A DNA stretch of 64,000 bases from UBA10677 sp045532295 (GTDB lineage: Bacteria > Bacillota > Clostridia > Christensenellales > Pumilibacteraceae). Each line of letters starts with the position of its first letter. Positions within the stretch are counted from its first letter, which is position 1. The notes beneath the pieces were generated by a model. The model did not search any database, was not told the DNA's origin, and saw nothing but the letters and a program-made list of their open reading frames with translations. Location of the stretch: NCBI GenBank assembly GCA_045532295.1, contig JAZSFP010000016.1, forward strand, positions 10,427 to 74,426. The letters are read 5' to 3'. This document shows, piece after piece, positions 36,086 through 44,693 of this stretch. The translations under genes were made by a program, and so were the position numbers.

Positions 36086-36086
36086 T

Positions 36087-36929
36087 TTATCCTCTCTTTT
36101 CCCTTACCGCGTCAAGTAGCGTTACGGGTAGGTCGATATTCCTCTGTATTTGTTCGCGCGTTAGCGCCCAGTCTTGTAGCGGATGAGCAAAACTATCGCT
36201 TATAATTTCCACGGTAAAAGCAGGAATTCCCAGTTTAGATATGCACCAGTCCTTGTATCCGCCTGCGCTATTTGTCATCGAATTTTGCAATACGTATTGC
36301 AATTTTTCGTTCAATCTTATCGCTATTGCCCTATCTCTTTCTTGACGAAGTGGCGTTTGATGAAAGTACCAAAGTAGCATTTCACCTTTCGCGTGATAAC
36401 TAACGGTCGCCTTGGGTTTTACTTTAAGCGTAAAGTCCACTATCGCTTTAACTTCACTCTCGCTACGAGGAGCGTTCCCAACGAAGTTTTGAGAGGACGG
36501 ATAGAAAATATTACTCTCGCCCCTGCCCCAACGCGCGTCAAAATTGACGTTAAGGTCCACTCCGTTTATATTCGCTTTCCATAACGAAAAGTCAGTCGAG
36601 CCGTTGATTTTAATTAGTTCTTCCGCTTTTTTAGGAAAAGCGTACGCGCCCTTTTCAATTAGCGTTACGCCGTCGGGATTGAGCATAGGCACGAAGTATA
36701 TTGCTCCCTCGAATTTTTGCTCTAAGGCGTATCTTGCCTGCATAAGAATAAGGGCGGAAGTTAAATTTTCTCGCGCGTGTATTGAACCTACGACTATCAC
36801 GCCGTCACCCTCGCCTATCTTAATATACGGGATAAGATTTCCGCTTTCGCTCGAGCCTATCGTCCCTACGGTTGCGCCCGCTTTTACAAAGTAGTTAAGT
36901 TCCTCTAAAAGATACGAATAAGTGAACAT
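36087..36929 (-). CDS. M14 family zinc carboxypeptidase
   Basis: 280 residues with the M14 zinc motif HARE (His51, Glu54), PMLNPDGV, DLNVNFDARWG, the third ligand in VSYHAKGE, and the catalytic glutamate in FTVEIIS. No signal peptide is seen, so it is probably cytoplasmic. Such enzymes often cleave gamma-D-Glu-diamino-acid bonds in peptidoglycan peptides; that role is inferred. It lies 31 nt after rlmH and 1 nt before tadA, in the same transcript. Confidence 0.88.
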   Translation of the reverse strand: MFTYSYLLEELNYFVKAGATVGTIGSSESGNLIPYIKIGEGDGVIVVGSIHARENLTSALILMQARYALEQKFEGAIYFVPMLNPDGVTLIEKGAYAFPKKAEELIKINGSTDFSLWKANINGVDLNVNFDARWGRGESNIFYPSSQNFVGNAPRSESEVKAIVDFTLKVKPKATVSYHAKGEMLLWYFHQTPLRQERDRAIAIRLNEKLQYVLQNSMTNSAGGYKDWCISKLGIPAFTVEIISDSFAHPLQDWALTREQIQRNIDLPVTLLDAVREKRG

Positions 36930-36960
36930 AACTCTTTGTATGCTTTAAACAATTCGCTCG

Positions 36961-37407
36961 TTACTTATGATACGGAGTGTTCTCCGATATGTTAAACGCA
37001 CGATAAATTTGTTCGGTAAGCATTAGTCTCATAAGTTGGTGAGGAAAAGTTACTCTACCAAAACTGACGCTTAAATTCGCCTCTTTTCGCACTCGCTCGT
37101 CAAAGCCTTCACTTCCGCCTATAACGAAAGTTACGTCGCTATTAGTTAAATACGCTTTGTCCATAGCGGAAGAAAGTTCGGGGCTTGAGAGTAGTTTTCC
37201 TCCGATATCGCAAACGATAACGAAACCTTTAAGTTTAGATAAAATTGCGTCGCTTTCCTTTTTAACTTCGTTTTCGCCGGCTACATCAGGCAGTTCAACG
37301 ATATTGAACGAACAAAACCTCGATAATCGCTTTGCGTATTCCTCGATACCGTCGCGAAGATATTTTTCTTTGATTTTGCCCACGCAAACGAGATTTACCT
37401 TTTTCAT
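36961..37407 (-). CDS. rlmH: 23S rRNA (pseudouridine1915-N3)-methyltransferase
   Basis: 148 residues of the SPOUT class. It begins MKKVNLVCVGKIKEKYL and has the knot motif FVIGGSEGF and the C-terminal LMLTEQIYRAF...PYHK. ATG 37407 overlaps the stop of the CPBP gene (ATGA), which fixes the start; a start 4 codons earlier is unlikely. It methylates pseudouridine 1915 in helix 69 of 23S rRNA. Confidence 0.95.
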   Translation of the reverse strand: MKKVNLVCVGKIKEKYLRDGIEEYAKRLSRFCSFNIVELPDVAGENEVKKESDAILSKLKGFVIVCDIGGKLLSSPELSSAMDKAYLTNSDVTFVIGGSEGFDERVRKEANLSVSFGRVTFPHQLMRLMLTEQIYRAFNISENTPYHK

Positions 37408-38420
37408 AATAATCCCCAAGTGAAAGTTGCGATAGTGGTAAGAACGGTCATAACTATTGCGCCGATATAGAACGCGCTATCAAGCGTAGTGGGTTTATAG
37501 AGCGTTTTATCGCAAAGCGGAGGCACGATTTCCTCGCCGTCAACCGCAGATATTTCTACTCCGTCGTTTGCGTTTTTCTTTTTAGCAAGGCGAATAATGA
37601 GAAGATATAGGGCAACGGCAAGCGCCACTACTCCAAGGAAAAGAAGAACGAGAATTTGGAAGTTTTCAACAAGCATAAAGTCTATCCAGTTGAAAATTCC
37701 CCCAAGCGGTAAAGAATAGGTAGTCGCATAGTCTGAATAAACAGAAAGCGCGTTGTTTACGAAGTGAATAATCATTGCGGGGAAAACCGATTTCGTCTTT
37801 AGAACGAGCGCAGTCATAAGCATACCAAAACAGAAGGTATAGAACACTTGCGTTATATTTTGGTGGAAAAGACCAAACGCTATACCTCCTAAAATAATCG
37901 TTTGAGTCTCGTTGAACGAACCACGCAGAGTAGTTAAAAATCCTCCGCGGTTGGTAAACTCTTCGCAAACTGCCGGTAACAGCGCAGTAATGAAAAGTTC
38001 AAGCAACAGTCTCCAAACGCTGAAAGTTTCAGGTAGAGGCGTACCACTTCCGCCAGAGTAACCAAAGGCCACTAAAATATTATACCAAACGAGCGATATG
38101 CCCGAACTAATCATTAGCGCAAGCACGCCGAAAGGAATACAAAGAAGTAGAATTTTCCAGTCTACTTTTCTAAAGTTAGAAAACTCAAGCACTCCTTTAA
38201 AAGTCTTTTTGAGCGTCAACTTATAGATTAAAAAGGGCGCAATAAGTAAAAAGCCTATTTGCATAACCGAACTGAAGATTAAATCCTCAATAAGTTCGTC
38301 GCCTATTCCCGTTATAAAATAAGCAGATATTCTCGAGATAAGCAATCCTGCCGCCGCTACGAAAAGCACGAGACCCGTCGAGCGAAATTGTTTTTGTCTT
38401 TGAAGTAATAAGTTATCCAT
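37404..38420 (-). CDS. CPBP family intramembrane protease (CAAX-like), copy 1
   Basis: 338 residues with eight or so membrane helices. The catalytic motifs of the Rce1/CPBP family are present: EEFTNRG (EExxxR) near residue 154, FGLFHQN (FxxxH) and HFVNNAL (HxxxN). A roughly 35-residue charged loop precedes the last helix. Substrate unknown. It lies 12 nt after a paralogue and overlaps rlmH. Confidence 0.9.
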   Translation of the reverse strand: MDNLLLQRQKQFRSTGLVLFVAAAGLLISRISAYFITGIGDELIEDLIFSSVMQIGFLLIAPFLIYKLTLKKTFKGVLEFSNFRKVDWKILLLCIPFGVLALMISSGISLVWYNILVAFGYSGGSGTPLPETFSVWRLLLELFITALLPAVCEEFTNRGGFLTTLRGSFNETQTIILGGIAFGLFHQNITQVFYTFCFGMLMTALVLKTKSVFPAMIIHFVNNALSVYSDYATTYSLPLGGIFNWIDFMLVENFQILVLLFLGVVALAVALYLLIIRLAKKKNANDGVEISAVDGEEIVPPLCDKTLYKPTTLDSAFYIGAIVMTVLTTIATFTWGLL

Positions 38421-38432
38421 ATTTTCTCCTAT

Positions 38433-39437
38433 TTACACAAGAGGCAACATATTTACCAAGAACACTAACGCCCAAGTAAATATACAAAGCCCAAGTCCTA
38501 TTGCAATCAATATTATATAGGTATTCTTGCCCATAATTGCCGAGGGGCGAACGCCCTCTTCCACTTCTTTTTCTTCCTCTATTTCCAACTTTTTTTCCTC
38601 AAAAAGTCGCATACGGTCGTGTTTTTTCGCAACAATCTTACCAACGAAGGAAATAACCGCTACGCCCAAAACGAACAAAACTACGGTAGCAATAAGCGTT
38701 GCTACGGGGTCAAACGGCGCACTCTCTCCACCCTCCGCTACCGGTATAAAACTCGTTGCTATTGCAATTAAATTATTTGCTGAGTGGAGCAAAATTGAAG
38801 GGATTATCGAACGGGTACAAATAGCAAGATATCCAGCGGTAAATCCGAGGAAAAACTGATAAACCGTTTGTTCAGGGTTCATATGCATAAGCGCAAAGCA
38901 CAGCGAGGATATAATAAGAGCGGGGAGCGCGCCCATCTTTTTAGTAAGTCCACCCAAAAGCGCACCACGATAAACCATTTCTTCGCAAACGGGCGCAAGT
39001 ATTCCCGTCGCTATTACTCCAAGTACGATATGAAGAGGCGTAGTAAACTCAAGCGGAGCGAGAAAATTATAGCCGATGTTTTCAAGAAAAATCACGAACC
39101 AGTTTCCTAAAAGCACGAAACACACTACGCAAACTATCGCTAAAAGCGCGCTAAGTATATAGCCGTACCACTTTATAGGGCGTATAGCGTACGGAAGGGC
39201 GAGTTTTTTCTTATTAACAGCAATAAGCACTGCCCCAAGGTTCGCAATTTGAAAAACGCACATAAGCAGTAGATTTATCGTCATTTCACTCTCGCTATCA
39301 GGAGTGGGAATAAAAGATATGACGATCGAGCCAAGCACTTGGAGGAGCAATATAAAGATTATTGAAGTTAAATACACTCCGGCGCCGTCGTGCGCAGATA
39401 GTGAACGAGCGTCCTCTTTTGCAAACAATAGTTTCAT
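38433..39437 (-). CDS. CPBP family intramembrane protease, copy 2
   Basis: 334 residues, polytopic, with EEMVYRG, FALMHMN and HSANNLI as the three CPBP motifs, and the same topology as the neighbour, including an acidic loop (EEKKLEIEEEKEVEEG) before the final helix. The two genes are a tandem duplication that has diverged. AGGAGAG precedes the ATG; yycJ ends 8 nt upstream. Confidence 0.9.
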   Translation of the reverse strand: MKLLFAKEDARSLSAHDGAGVYLTSIIFILLLQVLGSIVISFIPTPDSESEMTINLLLMCVFQIANLGAVLIAVNKKKLALPYAIRPIKWYGYILSALLAIVCVVCFVLLGNWFVIFLENIGYNFLAPLEFTTPLHIVLGVIATGILAPVCEEMVYRGALLGGLTKKMGALPALIISSLCFALMHMNPEQTVYQFFLGFTAGYLAICTRSIIPSILLHSANNLIAIATSFIPVAEGGESAPFDPVATLIATVVLFVLGVAVISFVGKIVAKKHDRMRLFEEKKLEIEEEKEVEEGVRPSAIMGKNTYIILIAIGLGLCIFTWALVFLVNMLPLV

Positions 39438-39445
39438 ATTCTCTC

Positions 39446-40222
39446 CTAAATGATTTCAAACAAACTGCTCATTTTATCGGGCGAGGCTACTTCCAAGAGA
39501 AAATCGTCGCCCTCTTTAAGACCTATTTCAACAAGTTTTTCTTTGGTCGTTTCAAAAGCAAGTTCAGGATAATTATTCTCTTTTGATAAATGCGCTAAGA
39601 CGAACTGACGAACGCCCGAGAGCGCGAGCGTTTTAACGCTATCGGCGCAAGCCCTATTAGACAGATGACCTTTATCCGAAAGTATGCGGTTTTTAAGCAT
39701 AAGCGGATAAACTTCGTTGTTCTTAACGAGCGTCTCGTCGTGGTTGCTCTCTAAAATTATAAGGTCGCTATCCACTAAAACGGAAAGAATTTTGTCCGTC
39801 ATTTTGCCTATATCGGTAGCAATCGTTACCTTTTTGCCCTCGCAAAGCAGGCAGTAGCCTACGCAAGGCACGTCGTGGCTGACCTTAAAGGGCGAAACGG
39901 TAATCGCGCCTATAAAAAAGTCGCCCGTCATTGATATTATCTTATCCACTCTCGACTTATTACAAACCCCTATCGCGCAATCGCTATGACAGTAAACCTT
40001 GGTGGACGGATGGCGACGGCAAAAAGTTTCTATTCCGCTCGTGTGGTCAGTGTGGCAATGAGTAACGAGCACCGTTATATCTTCCGCGCTCTCGCCTAAA
40101 ACCCTCAGACTTTTCTCTACTCTCGTTGCCGGCAAGCCAAGGTCGATGAGGATTTTAGTGCCGTTTGCCGACACAAATATGCAATTTCCGGTGCTTCCGC
40201 TACCAAGTACACAAACTTTCAT
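39446..40222 (-). CDS. Metallo-beta-lactamase-fold hydrolase, YycJ/WalJ type
   Basis: 258 residues beginning MKVCVLGSGSTGNCIFV, the typical YycJ start, with the metal motif THCHTDHTSGIE, KVSHDVPCVGY, ATDIGKM and ESNHDE. WalJ proteins are linked to coordination of cell division or DNA repair. No walRK genes are adjacent. It is the first gene of a minus-strand unit yycJ-CPBP-CPBP-rlmH-M14-tadA. The ATG is 7 nt after a -10 box. Confidence 0.9.
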   Translation of the reverse strand: MKVCVLGSGSTGNCIFVSANGTKILIDLGLPATRVEKSLRVLGESAEDITVLVTHCHTDHTSGIETFCRRHPSTKVYCHSDCAIGVCNKSRVDKIISMTGDFFIGAITVSPFKVSHDVPCVGYCLLCEGKKVTIATDIGKMTDKILSVLVDSDLIILESNHDETLVKNNEVYPLMLKNRILSDKGHLSNRACADSVKTLALSGVRQFVLAHLSKENNYPELAFETTKEKLVEIGLKEGDDFLLEVASPDKMSSLFEII

Positions 40223-40229
40223 ACCTTTT

Positions 40230-40258
40230 ATTATACATTAAATGAACAAAATAATCAA
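40230..40258 (-). promoter_or_regulatory. Promoter of the yycJ-tadA unit, leaderless spacing
   Basis: On the minus strand TTGATT and TATAAT are 17 bp apart, with 7 nt between the -10 box and ATG 40222. Confidence 0.65.
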
Positions 40259-40337
40259 ATCTTTTTGCCTTTTAATTTATTTTATGTTAGAATAATATAT
40301 GTAAGTTTACTCCCCGTGAAGTTTATGTGAGGTTTTT

Positions 40338-41168
40338 ATGAAAGAATTTGGTTTTGAGTATATCGCGTCTTCGCTCGCCTCTCTTATCGACGAAACGCTC
40401 CGCTCCGTCGAAGAGGAAACGGTTAATCTTCTTCACTCTGCTCTTGAGCGTGAGGACAGCGAGCCTTGTAGGTGGGCGCTTGAGAGCATTATTGAAAACG
40501 CGGATATTACTAAAAGAGAAAACTGTTTCGCTTGCCAAGATTGTGGGCTTGCGTTAGTTTTCGTTTCACTTGGGCGTGATGCAAAACTGACTTGCTCGCT
40601 CGAAGACGCCATAAACGAGGGCGTTCGCCGAGGTTACCGCGACGCAAGAAAGTCGTGCGCGCATCCCCTCACTCGCTTAAACACGGGCGACAATACCCCT
40701 GCGATAATTTACACGGATATCGTCGAGGGCGAATATCTCGAAATTTCCTATCTTGCTAAAGGCGCAGGCAGTGAAAATATGAGTAAGGTTTATATGCTAA
40801 CACCTTCTAAAGGCGAAAACGGAATTATAGATAGCGTCGTTGACTGCGTTAAAAGCGCAGGCGCAAACCCCTGTCCTCCCCTCGTTATAGGCGTAGGCGT
40901 TGGTGGGACTATGGATAAAGCCTCCGTTCTTTCAAAGCGCGCTCTACTTCGCAAGACGGGTAAGCCCAGCGAGGACGAGACGGTCGCTCAATTAGAACGA
41001 AAAATTCTAACGAAAGTTAACGAAACGGGCGTGGGCGCGCAAGGCTTAGGAGGTAAAACCACCGCGCTTTCGGTGGCGGTAGAGACTTTCCCCACGCATA
41101 TCGGTATGCTCCCCGTTGCCGTTACTATTCAGTGCCACTCCGTTCGCCACGGAAAGATTACGCTTTAA
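40338..41168 (+). CDS. Fumarate hydratase class I, alpha subunit
   Basis: 276 residues matching the N-terminal half of iron-sulfur fumarases, with cluster cysteines in FACQDCGLA, in NPCPPLVIGVGVGG and further upstream, and LGGKTTALSV. With the beta subunit it interconverts fumarate and malate; the tartrate dehydratase family is similar, so that substrate cannot be excluded. A TTGCCT-17-TAGAAT promoter and a weak GTGAGG site precede it. Confidence 0.92.
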   Translation: MKEFGFEYIASSLASLIDETLRSVEEETVNLLHSALEREDSEPCRWALESIIENADITKRENCFACQDCGLALVFVSLGRDAKLTCSLEDAINEGVRRGYRDARKSCAHPLTRLNTGDNTPAIIYTDIVEGEYLEISYLAKGAGSENMSKVYMLTPSKGENGIIDSVVDCVKSAGANPCPPLVIGVGVGGTMDKASVLSKRALLRKTGKPSEDETVAQLERKILTKVNETGVGAQGLGGKTTALSVAVETFPTHIGMLPVAVTIQCHSVRHGKITL

Positions 41169-41178
41169 GGAGAGGATT

Positions 41179-41697
41179 ATGAAAAGACTTACCCTTCCAC
41201 TCTCTAAAGAAGAATTACTTTCGCTTAACGCAGGCGAAAGGGTTATGCTTTCGGGGGAAATTTATACCTTGCGCGACGCCGGACACAAGCGTCTCGTCGA
41301 TAGCATAAACCTTGGCTCGCCCGACTGGGACTGCCGTGATAAAGCAATTTATTACTGCGGTCCAACGCCCACGATTGAAGGCGAAGTGATAGGCAGTTGC
41401 GGTCCGACTACTTCGTCGAGAATGGACGATTACGCGCCCACGCTACTTGATAACGGGCTTAAAATTATGATAGGAAAGGGCAAAAGAAACGATACCGTTA
41501 TTGAAAAAATGATACGAAACGGCGCAGTTTACCTTATTGCAGTTGGAGGCGCCGGCGCGCTTTATAAAGCGTGCGTTATCAAAAACGAAGAGGTGCTTTA
41601 CGAAGACCTTGGGTGCGAGGCGCTCCACCGCCTCACCGTTAAAGATATGCCCCTTATGGTGGGCGTTGACGGGCGAGGAAATTCTATTTTGAAGTAG
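41179..41697 (+). CDS. Fumarate hydratase class I, beta subunit
   Basis: 172 residues, the C-terminal half of the two-part enzyme, with VMLSGEIYTLRDAGHKRL, YYCGPTP, SCGPTTSSRMD and MIGKGKR. The true start is ATG 41179, preceded by AAGGAGAGG and 10 nt after the alpha-subunit stop; a longer in-frame start overlaps the alpha gene. It forms the complex with the preceding gene. Confidence 0.93.
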   Translation: MKRLTLPLSKEELLSLNAGERVMLSGEIYTLRDAGHKRLVDSINLGSPDWDCRDKAIYYCGPTPTIEGEVIGSCGPTTSSRMDDYAPTLLDNGLKIMIGKGKRNDTVIEKMIRNGAVYLIAVGGAGALYKACVIKNEEVLYEDLGCEALHRLTVKDMPLMVGVDGRGNSILK

Positions 41698-41698
41698 T

Positions 41699-41737
41699 TT
41701 TACAATTCTTTTACAATCTATTTACAACCATTTAAAA
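41699..41737 (+). promoter_or_regulatory. Candidate PhoP box (three or four 11-bp-spaced repeats)
   Basis: TTTACA occurs at 41699, 41710 and 41721, exactly one helical turn apart, with a weaker TTTAAA at 41731. This matches the TT(A/C/T)ACA direct repeats bound by PhoP in Bacillota. A -10 TATAAT lies at 41768-41773 without a good -35, as expected for an activated promoter. Confidence 0.5.
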
Positions 41738-41819
41738 GTAATCAACAAAATCTTAATAAATCTTCGGTATAATATGCTCGTAAAAACAAACGGGGCAAAC
41801 CCAAAGGAGATTTATTAAA

Positions 41820-42185
41820 ATGACAGATCAAGAAAAGAACTACGCGCGCCATATCCGCGCTCAGTACCAACCCAAAACCCAAACCAAAGCGGACACCCTT
41901 CGCGCGCTTGACCGCAAAGTCAACCTCCCTGCGCTCGTCTTTGCCTACGTATTCGGCTCAATCGGAGCGCTCGTTCTCGGCTTTGGTATGTGCCTTGCTA
42001 TGAACGTTTTACCCTCTCTCATCGCAGACTTTACCGTCGCTATGATAGTGGGCGTTGCTATCGGCGTCGTGGGTATCGTTATGGTTAGCGTTAACTACTT
42101 TATTTATCTTAAAATCCTTACTACTCGTAAGCAAAAGTACGCTGACGAAATCAATCGCGTTTGCGACGAAATTCTTCAAGACTAA
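41820..42185 (+). CDS. Small two-helix membrane protein of unknown function
   Basis: 121 residues: a basic soluble N-terminus (about 40 residues), two membrane helices (about 41-62 and 68-95) and a short charged tail. I recognise no family with confidence. AAAGGAG lies upstream of the ATG. It is a single-gene unit with a terminator directly after, and its promoter carries a candidate PhoP box, suggesting phosphate-starvation expression. Confidence 0.7.
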   Translation: MTDQEKNYARHIRAQYQPKTQTKADTLRALDRKVNLPALVFAYVFGSIGALVLGFGMCLAMNVLPSLIADFTVAMIVGVAIGVVGIVMVSVNYFIYLKILTTRKQKYADEINRVCDEILQD

Positions 42186-42192
42186 AAACCAC

Positions 42193-42220
42193 GCCACTCT
42201 CTCTTTGAGGGTGGCTTTTT
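42193..42220 (+). terminator. Terminator after the 41820 gene
   Basis: GCCACTCTC pairs with GAGGGTGGC (one G-U pair), followed by TTTTT. Confidence 0.8.
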
Positions 42221-42300
42221 CACTTGCTTTTAACATAACTTTTATTAAGTTTTTGCTTTTTCGCTATTTGCTTTTAACTTACGACAGTTATAATAGTAGT

Positions 42301-42369
42301 ATCAATAAAGCCTTTTTCCTTCCTTCTTTATATATGGAAAAGTCACACTACTCCTTTAGTGTGGCTTTT
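42301..42369 (+). ncRNA. Possible short transcript ending in a terminator
   Basis: A TATAAT at 42289-42294 with a modest -35 (TTTGCT) precedes about 70 nt that end in a 13-bp hairpin (42338-42350 with 42357-42369) closing in CTTTT. No ORF is evident. It might be a small RNA or merely a second terminator. Confidence 0.25.
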
Positions 42370-42422
42370 CTCACGGTTTTTACCACTTTTATAAATTTTT
42401 CCGCCAAAAGCCCCTTTTTTAG

Positions 42423-42451
42423 TTGACAAACCACGCTTTTTTATCTATAAT
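42423..42451 (+). promoter_or_regulatory. Promoter of tRNA-Arg
   Basis: TTGACA, 17 bp, TATAAT. Confidence 0.8.
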
Positions 42452-42481
42452 AATAAGGCTTGATTGAAAAGCGTACTTTTT

Positions 42482-42558
<77 letters not shown>

Positions 42559-42560
42559 AG

Positions 42561-42593
42561 AAAAAACCATCACCTTGTGTGATGGCTTTTTCT
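42561..42593 (+). terminator. Terminator after tRNA-Arg
   Basis: CCATCAC pairs with GTGATGG, followed by CTTTTTC. Confidence 0.8.
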
Positions 42594-42640
42594 TTGTCTA
42601 CCTGCACGAGCCCGAATTTGCTCCACAGGAGCAATATTCG

Positions 42641-42712
42641 CGAACCAACGCTTTAGCGTTAGTTCCAAAGGACGCGCAAGAACGCGTCCGCTACTCCTTA
42701 CGCCACTCCTCT
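42641..42712 (+). repeat. Two-hairpin repeat element ending in a copy of the tRNA-Arg 3' part
   Basis: GAACCAACGC-TTTA-GCGTTAGTTC forms one hairpin with a single C-A mismatch, and GGACGCG-CAAGAA-CGCGTCC a second. The element ends with ACTCCTTACG (42703-42712), identical to tRNA-Arg 42541-42550. A related hairpin with the same mismatch follows tRNA-Ser at 53242. Confidence 0.6.
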
Positions 42713-42750
42713 TCAATAAACAAAAAAATTAAAACCTCCCCTAAAAATCG

Positions 42751-42779
42751 TTGACAAATTTAAAGCGGAGGAATATAAT
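42751..42779 (+). promoter_or_regulatory. Promoter of the T-box leader
   Basis: TTGACA (42751-42756), 17 bp, TATAAT (42774-42779). Confidence 0.85.
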
Positions 42780-42785
42780 TTAGAA

Positions 42786-43060
42786 AACGATATATAAAAA
42801 CTATGACGAAGACGGTCTTGAAACGGATTATTACAGAGAACTGGTGGTTGGTGCAAACCAGCGTAATCGTTTCTAACGACTTATCACTTCCGAGTTGGAA
42901 ACCCCAAAGATGATTTCAAGTAGGCGTTTTCCGTGTTTGCTACGTTAGTGCATAGGAGTTGTTGGACTCTGAAGGCGGTAGTTTATTTAACTACAATTTG
43001 AGTGGTACCGCGAGTATGTTATACCCGTCTCAAAGAGAAAATCTTGAGACGGGTTTTCTG
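42786..43060 (+). promoter_or_regulatory. T-box riboswitch leader, isoleucine-type
   Basis: Stem I carries ACAGAGAA and GGTTGGTGCAAACCAG, followed by TTATCACTTCCGAG. By the usual rule (codon before ACT-YYYGAG) the specifier codon is ATC (42883-42885), isoleucine. The T-box sequence GAGTGGTACCGCGAG lies at 43000-43014; its TGGT bulge would pair with an ACCA tRNA end, fitting a tRNA with discriminator A. A terminator follows. It should allow readthrough into the ACT-MBL gene when uncharged tRNA-Ile accumulates. Confidence 0.88.
43023..43058 (+). terminator. T-box regulated terminator
   Basis: ACCCGTCTCAA (43023-43033) pairs with TTGAGACGGGT (43044-43054), then TTTCTG. The left arm overlaps the sequence that the antiterminator would sequester. 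Confidence 0.85.
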
Positions 43061-43168
43061 TTTAAAAATACTAAAAGATTTTTTAAGGAGGTTTTTGCTC
43101 TTTCTATTCTACGCTAAGCCGTCAAAAACGTTTAGCAATTAAACTTTAACGAGCGAACTTTGATTATT

Positions 43169-44608
43169 ATGAAAAAGACGTACGTAACGAAAATGCCTAA
43201 TCACATCGGCGCTTTTCTAAAAGCAAGTAAATGTTTTTCAGAACTGGGCATTAATATCACGAGAGTAAGTTACAATAAAGCAGTTGATTCCCACACGCTA
43301 TTTATTGAAGTAGACGGCGAAGAGGCGCAATTTGAAAAGGCTAATAAAAAATTACAAGAAATAGGCTATCTTTCAAACGGCGACGCAAACACTAAAATCG
43401 TTTTACTTGAGTTCCGTTTAGAAGATAAACCCGGTAGCGTAACGAGTGTTTTAGAGTTAATCAGTCAATTTAATTTTAACATTTCATATATAAGTTCTCA
43501 AGAAAACGGGAGCGATTATCAGTACTTTAAGATGGGTTTATACGTTGATGAAACGAAAGATTTAACCGAATTTTTAGCGCAAGCCGAAAAACTTTGCGAA
43601 GTTAAAGTAATTGATTATAACAATACCGAAAAAGTTTTTGATAACAGTATATTTTATAATTCTTACGTTGACGGATTGGTTAAAACGATGAAACTTTCCG
43701 AGAAAAAGAAAGAAGACCTTTTAGTTAACGTAAATTTAGCGATGCAAACGCTTGACGAGCAAGGGCTTTCGCCTTATAAAACTTTTGATAGCATAAGTAA
43801 ATTTGCAGAACTTTTGGCTGAAAGTAGAGGACGCAACTTTAACCCCAGAGTTACCGTACATAAAATAACCGAAAAGACGAAAATTACTTTAATAGAGCCC
43901 AATTGTGGTAGCAATACCGCTATTATAGAGAGCGACGGCGAAAGAGCGTTCGTGGATTCGGGATACGCTTGCTATAAAGATGAAATGCTTGGACTAATTA
44001 AAAGTTTAGTTCCAAATTTTAGAGAAAGCGCGGAAAGATTGATTATTACGCACGCGGACGTCGACCACTGCGGTTTGCTTAACGAGTTTGACGAAGTTAT
44101 ACTAAGCCAGAGAAGTTTTGAAAGTTTGAGCGCAGAAACGGATAAAAGCGCTGGTTTTAGGGAAAGAAATTACTTGCATTTGCCGTACGTGAACATTTGT
44201 AAGACTTTAACTGATTATAGAACGGTTGACAAAAGCAAACTTCGTCCTTCGTGGAATAAATCAAGTTTAACCGCGCCGATAGAACAAATAGGCTTTTTCT
44301 CTTTAGGCGAACTTAATTTTGAAGTTTACGAGGGTAAAGGTGGTCATTTGCTTGGAGAAATTATTTTGATCGATTACGAACATAAACTTGCTTTTACGGG
44401 CGACGTATTTATTAATCTTAGCGATTTAACCAAAAAACAAGCCGAATATAATCAATACGCTCCGATATTGATGACTTCAGTAGATACCGATGCAAAACTT
44501 TGCGCAAAAGAGCGTTCCGCTTTCTTGCAAAGATTAGGCGTTGGCGCGTGGAGTATATTTGGCGGACACGGTGGAAAGAAGGAATATTTACCACAAACGA
44601 CTAAATAA
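43169..44608 (+). CDS. Double-ACT-domain metallo-beta-lactamase fusion under T-box control
   Basis: About 479 residues. Two ACT-like domains occupy residues 1-150 (MPNHIGAFLKASKCFSELGI and EDKPGSVTSVLELISQFNFN are classic ACT starts), a helical segment spans about 155-225, and a metallo-beta-lactamase domain follows with THADVDHCG (first His near 295; HxDxDH rather than HxHxDH), FTGDVF and GGHGGKKE. ACT domains bind amino acids, so the hydrolase is probably allosterically controlled; with the T-box this points to branched-chain amino-acid metabolism. No substrate is known. ATG 43169 is used; a TTG at 43160 is possible and no clear SD is seen. Confidence 0.85.
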   Translation: MKKTYVTKMPNHIGAFLKASKCFSELGINITRVSYNKAVDSHTLFIEVDGEEAQFEKANKKLQEIGYLSNGDANTKIVLLEFRLEDKPGSVTSVLELISQFNFNISYISSQENGSDYQYFKMGLYVDETKDLTEFLAQAEKLCEVKVIDYNNTEKVFDNSIFYNSYVDGLVKTMKLSEKKKEDLLVNVNLAMQTLDEQGLSPYKTFDSISKFAELLAESRGRNFNPRVTVHKITEKTKITLIEPNCGSNTAIIESDGERAFVDSGYACYKDEMLGLIKSLVPNFRESAERLIITHADVDHCGLLNEFDEVILSQRSFESLSAETDKSAGFRERNYLHLPYVNICKTLTDYRTVDKSKLRPSWNKSSLTAPIEQIGFFSLGELNFEVYEGKGGHLLGEIILIDYEHKLAFTGDVFINLSDLTKKQAEYNQYAPILMTSVDTDAKLCAKERSAFLQRLGVGAWSIFGGHGGKKEYLPQTTK

Positions 44609-44621
44609 GGATAGTCTAATA

Positions 44622-44642
44622 AAGACGGCTCGCGCCGTCTTT
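44622..44642 (+). terminator. Terminator after the ACT-MBL gene
   Basis: AAGACGGC-TCGC-GCCGTCTT followed by TAGTTTCTT. Confidence 0.7.
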
Positions 44643-44693
44643 AGTTTCTTATTCGCTTTTCTCTTCGTCCGTCACGATAATTATTTAAATCGC

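Noticed and set aside
43085..43138. Short TTG-started ORF after AAGGAGG downstream of the T-box terminator
   Set aside because: The SD-to-TTG spacing is too short and the 15-residue frame has no support; the SD-like string may be chance.
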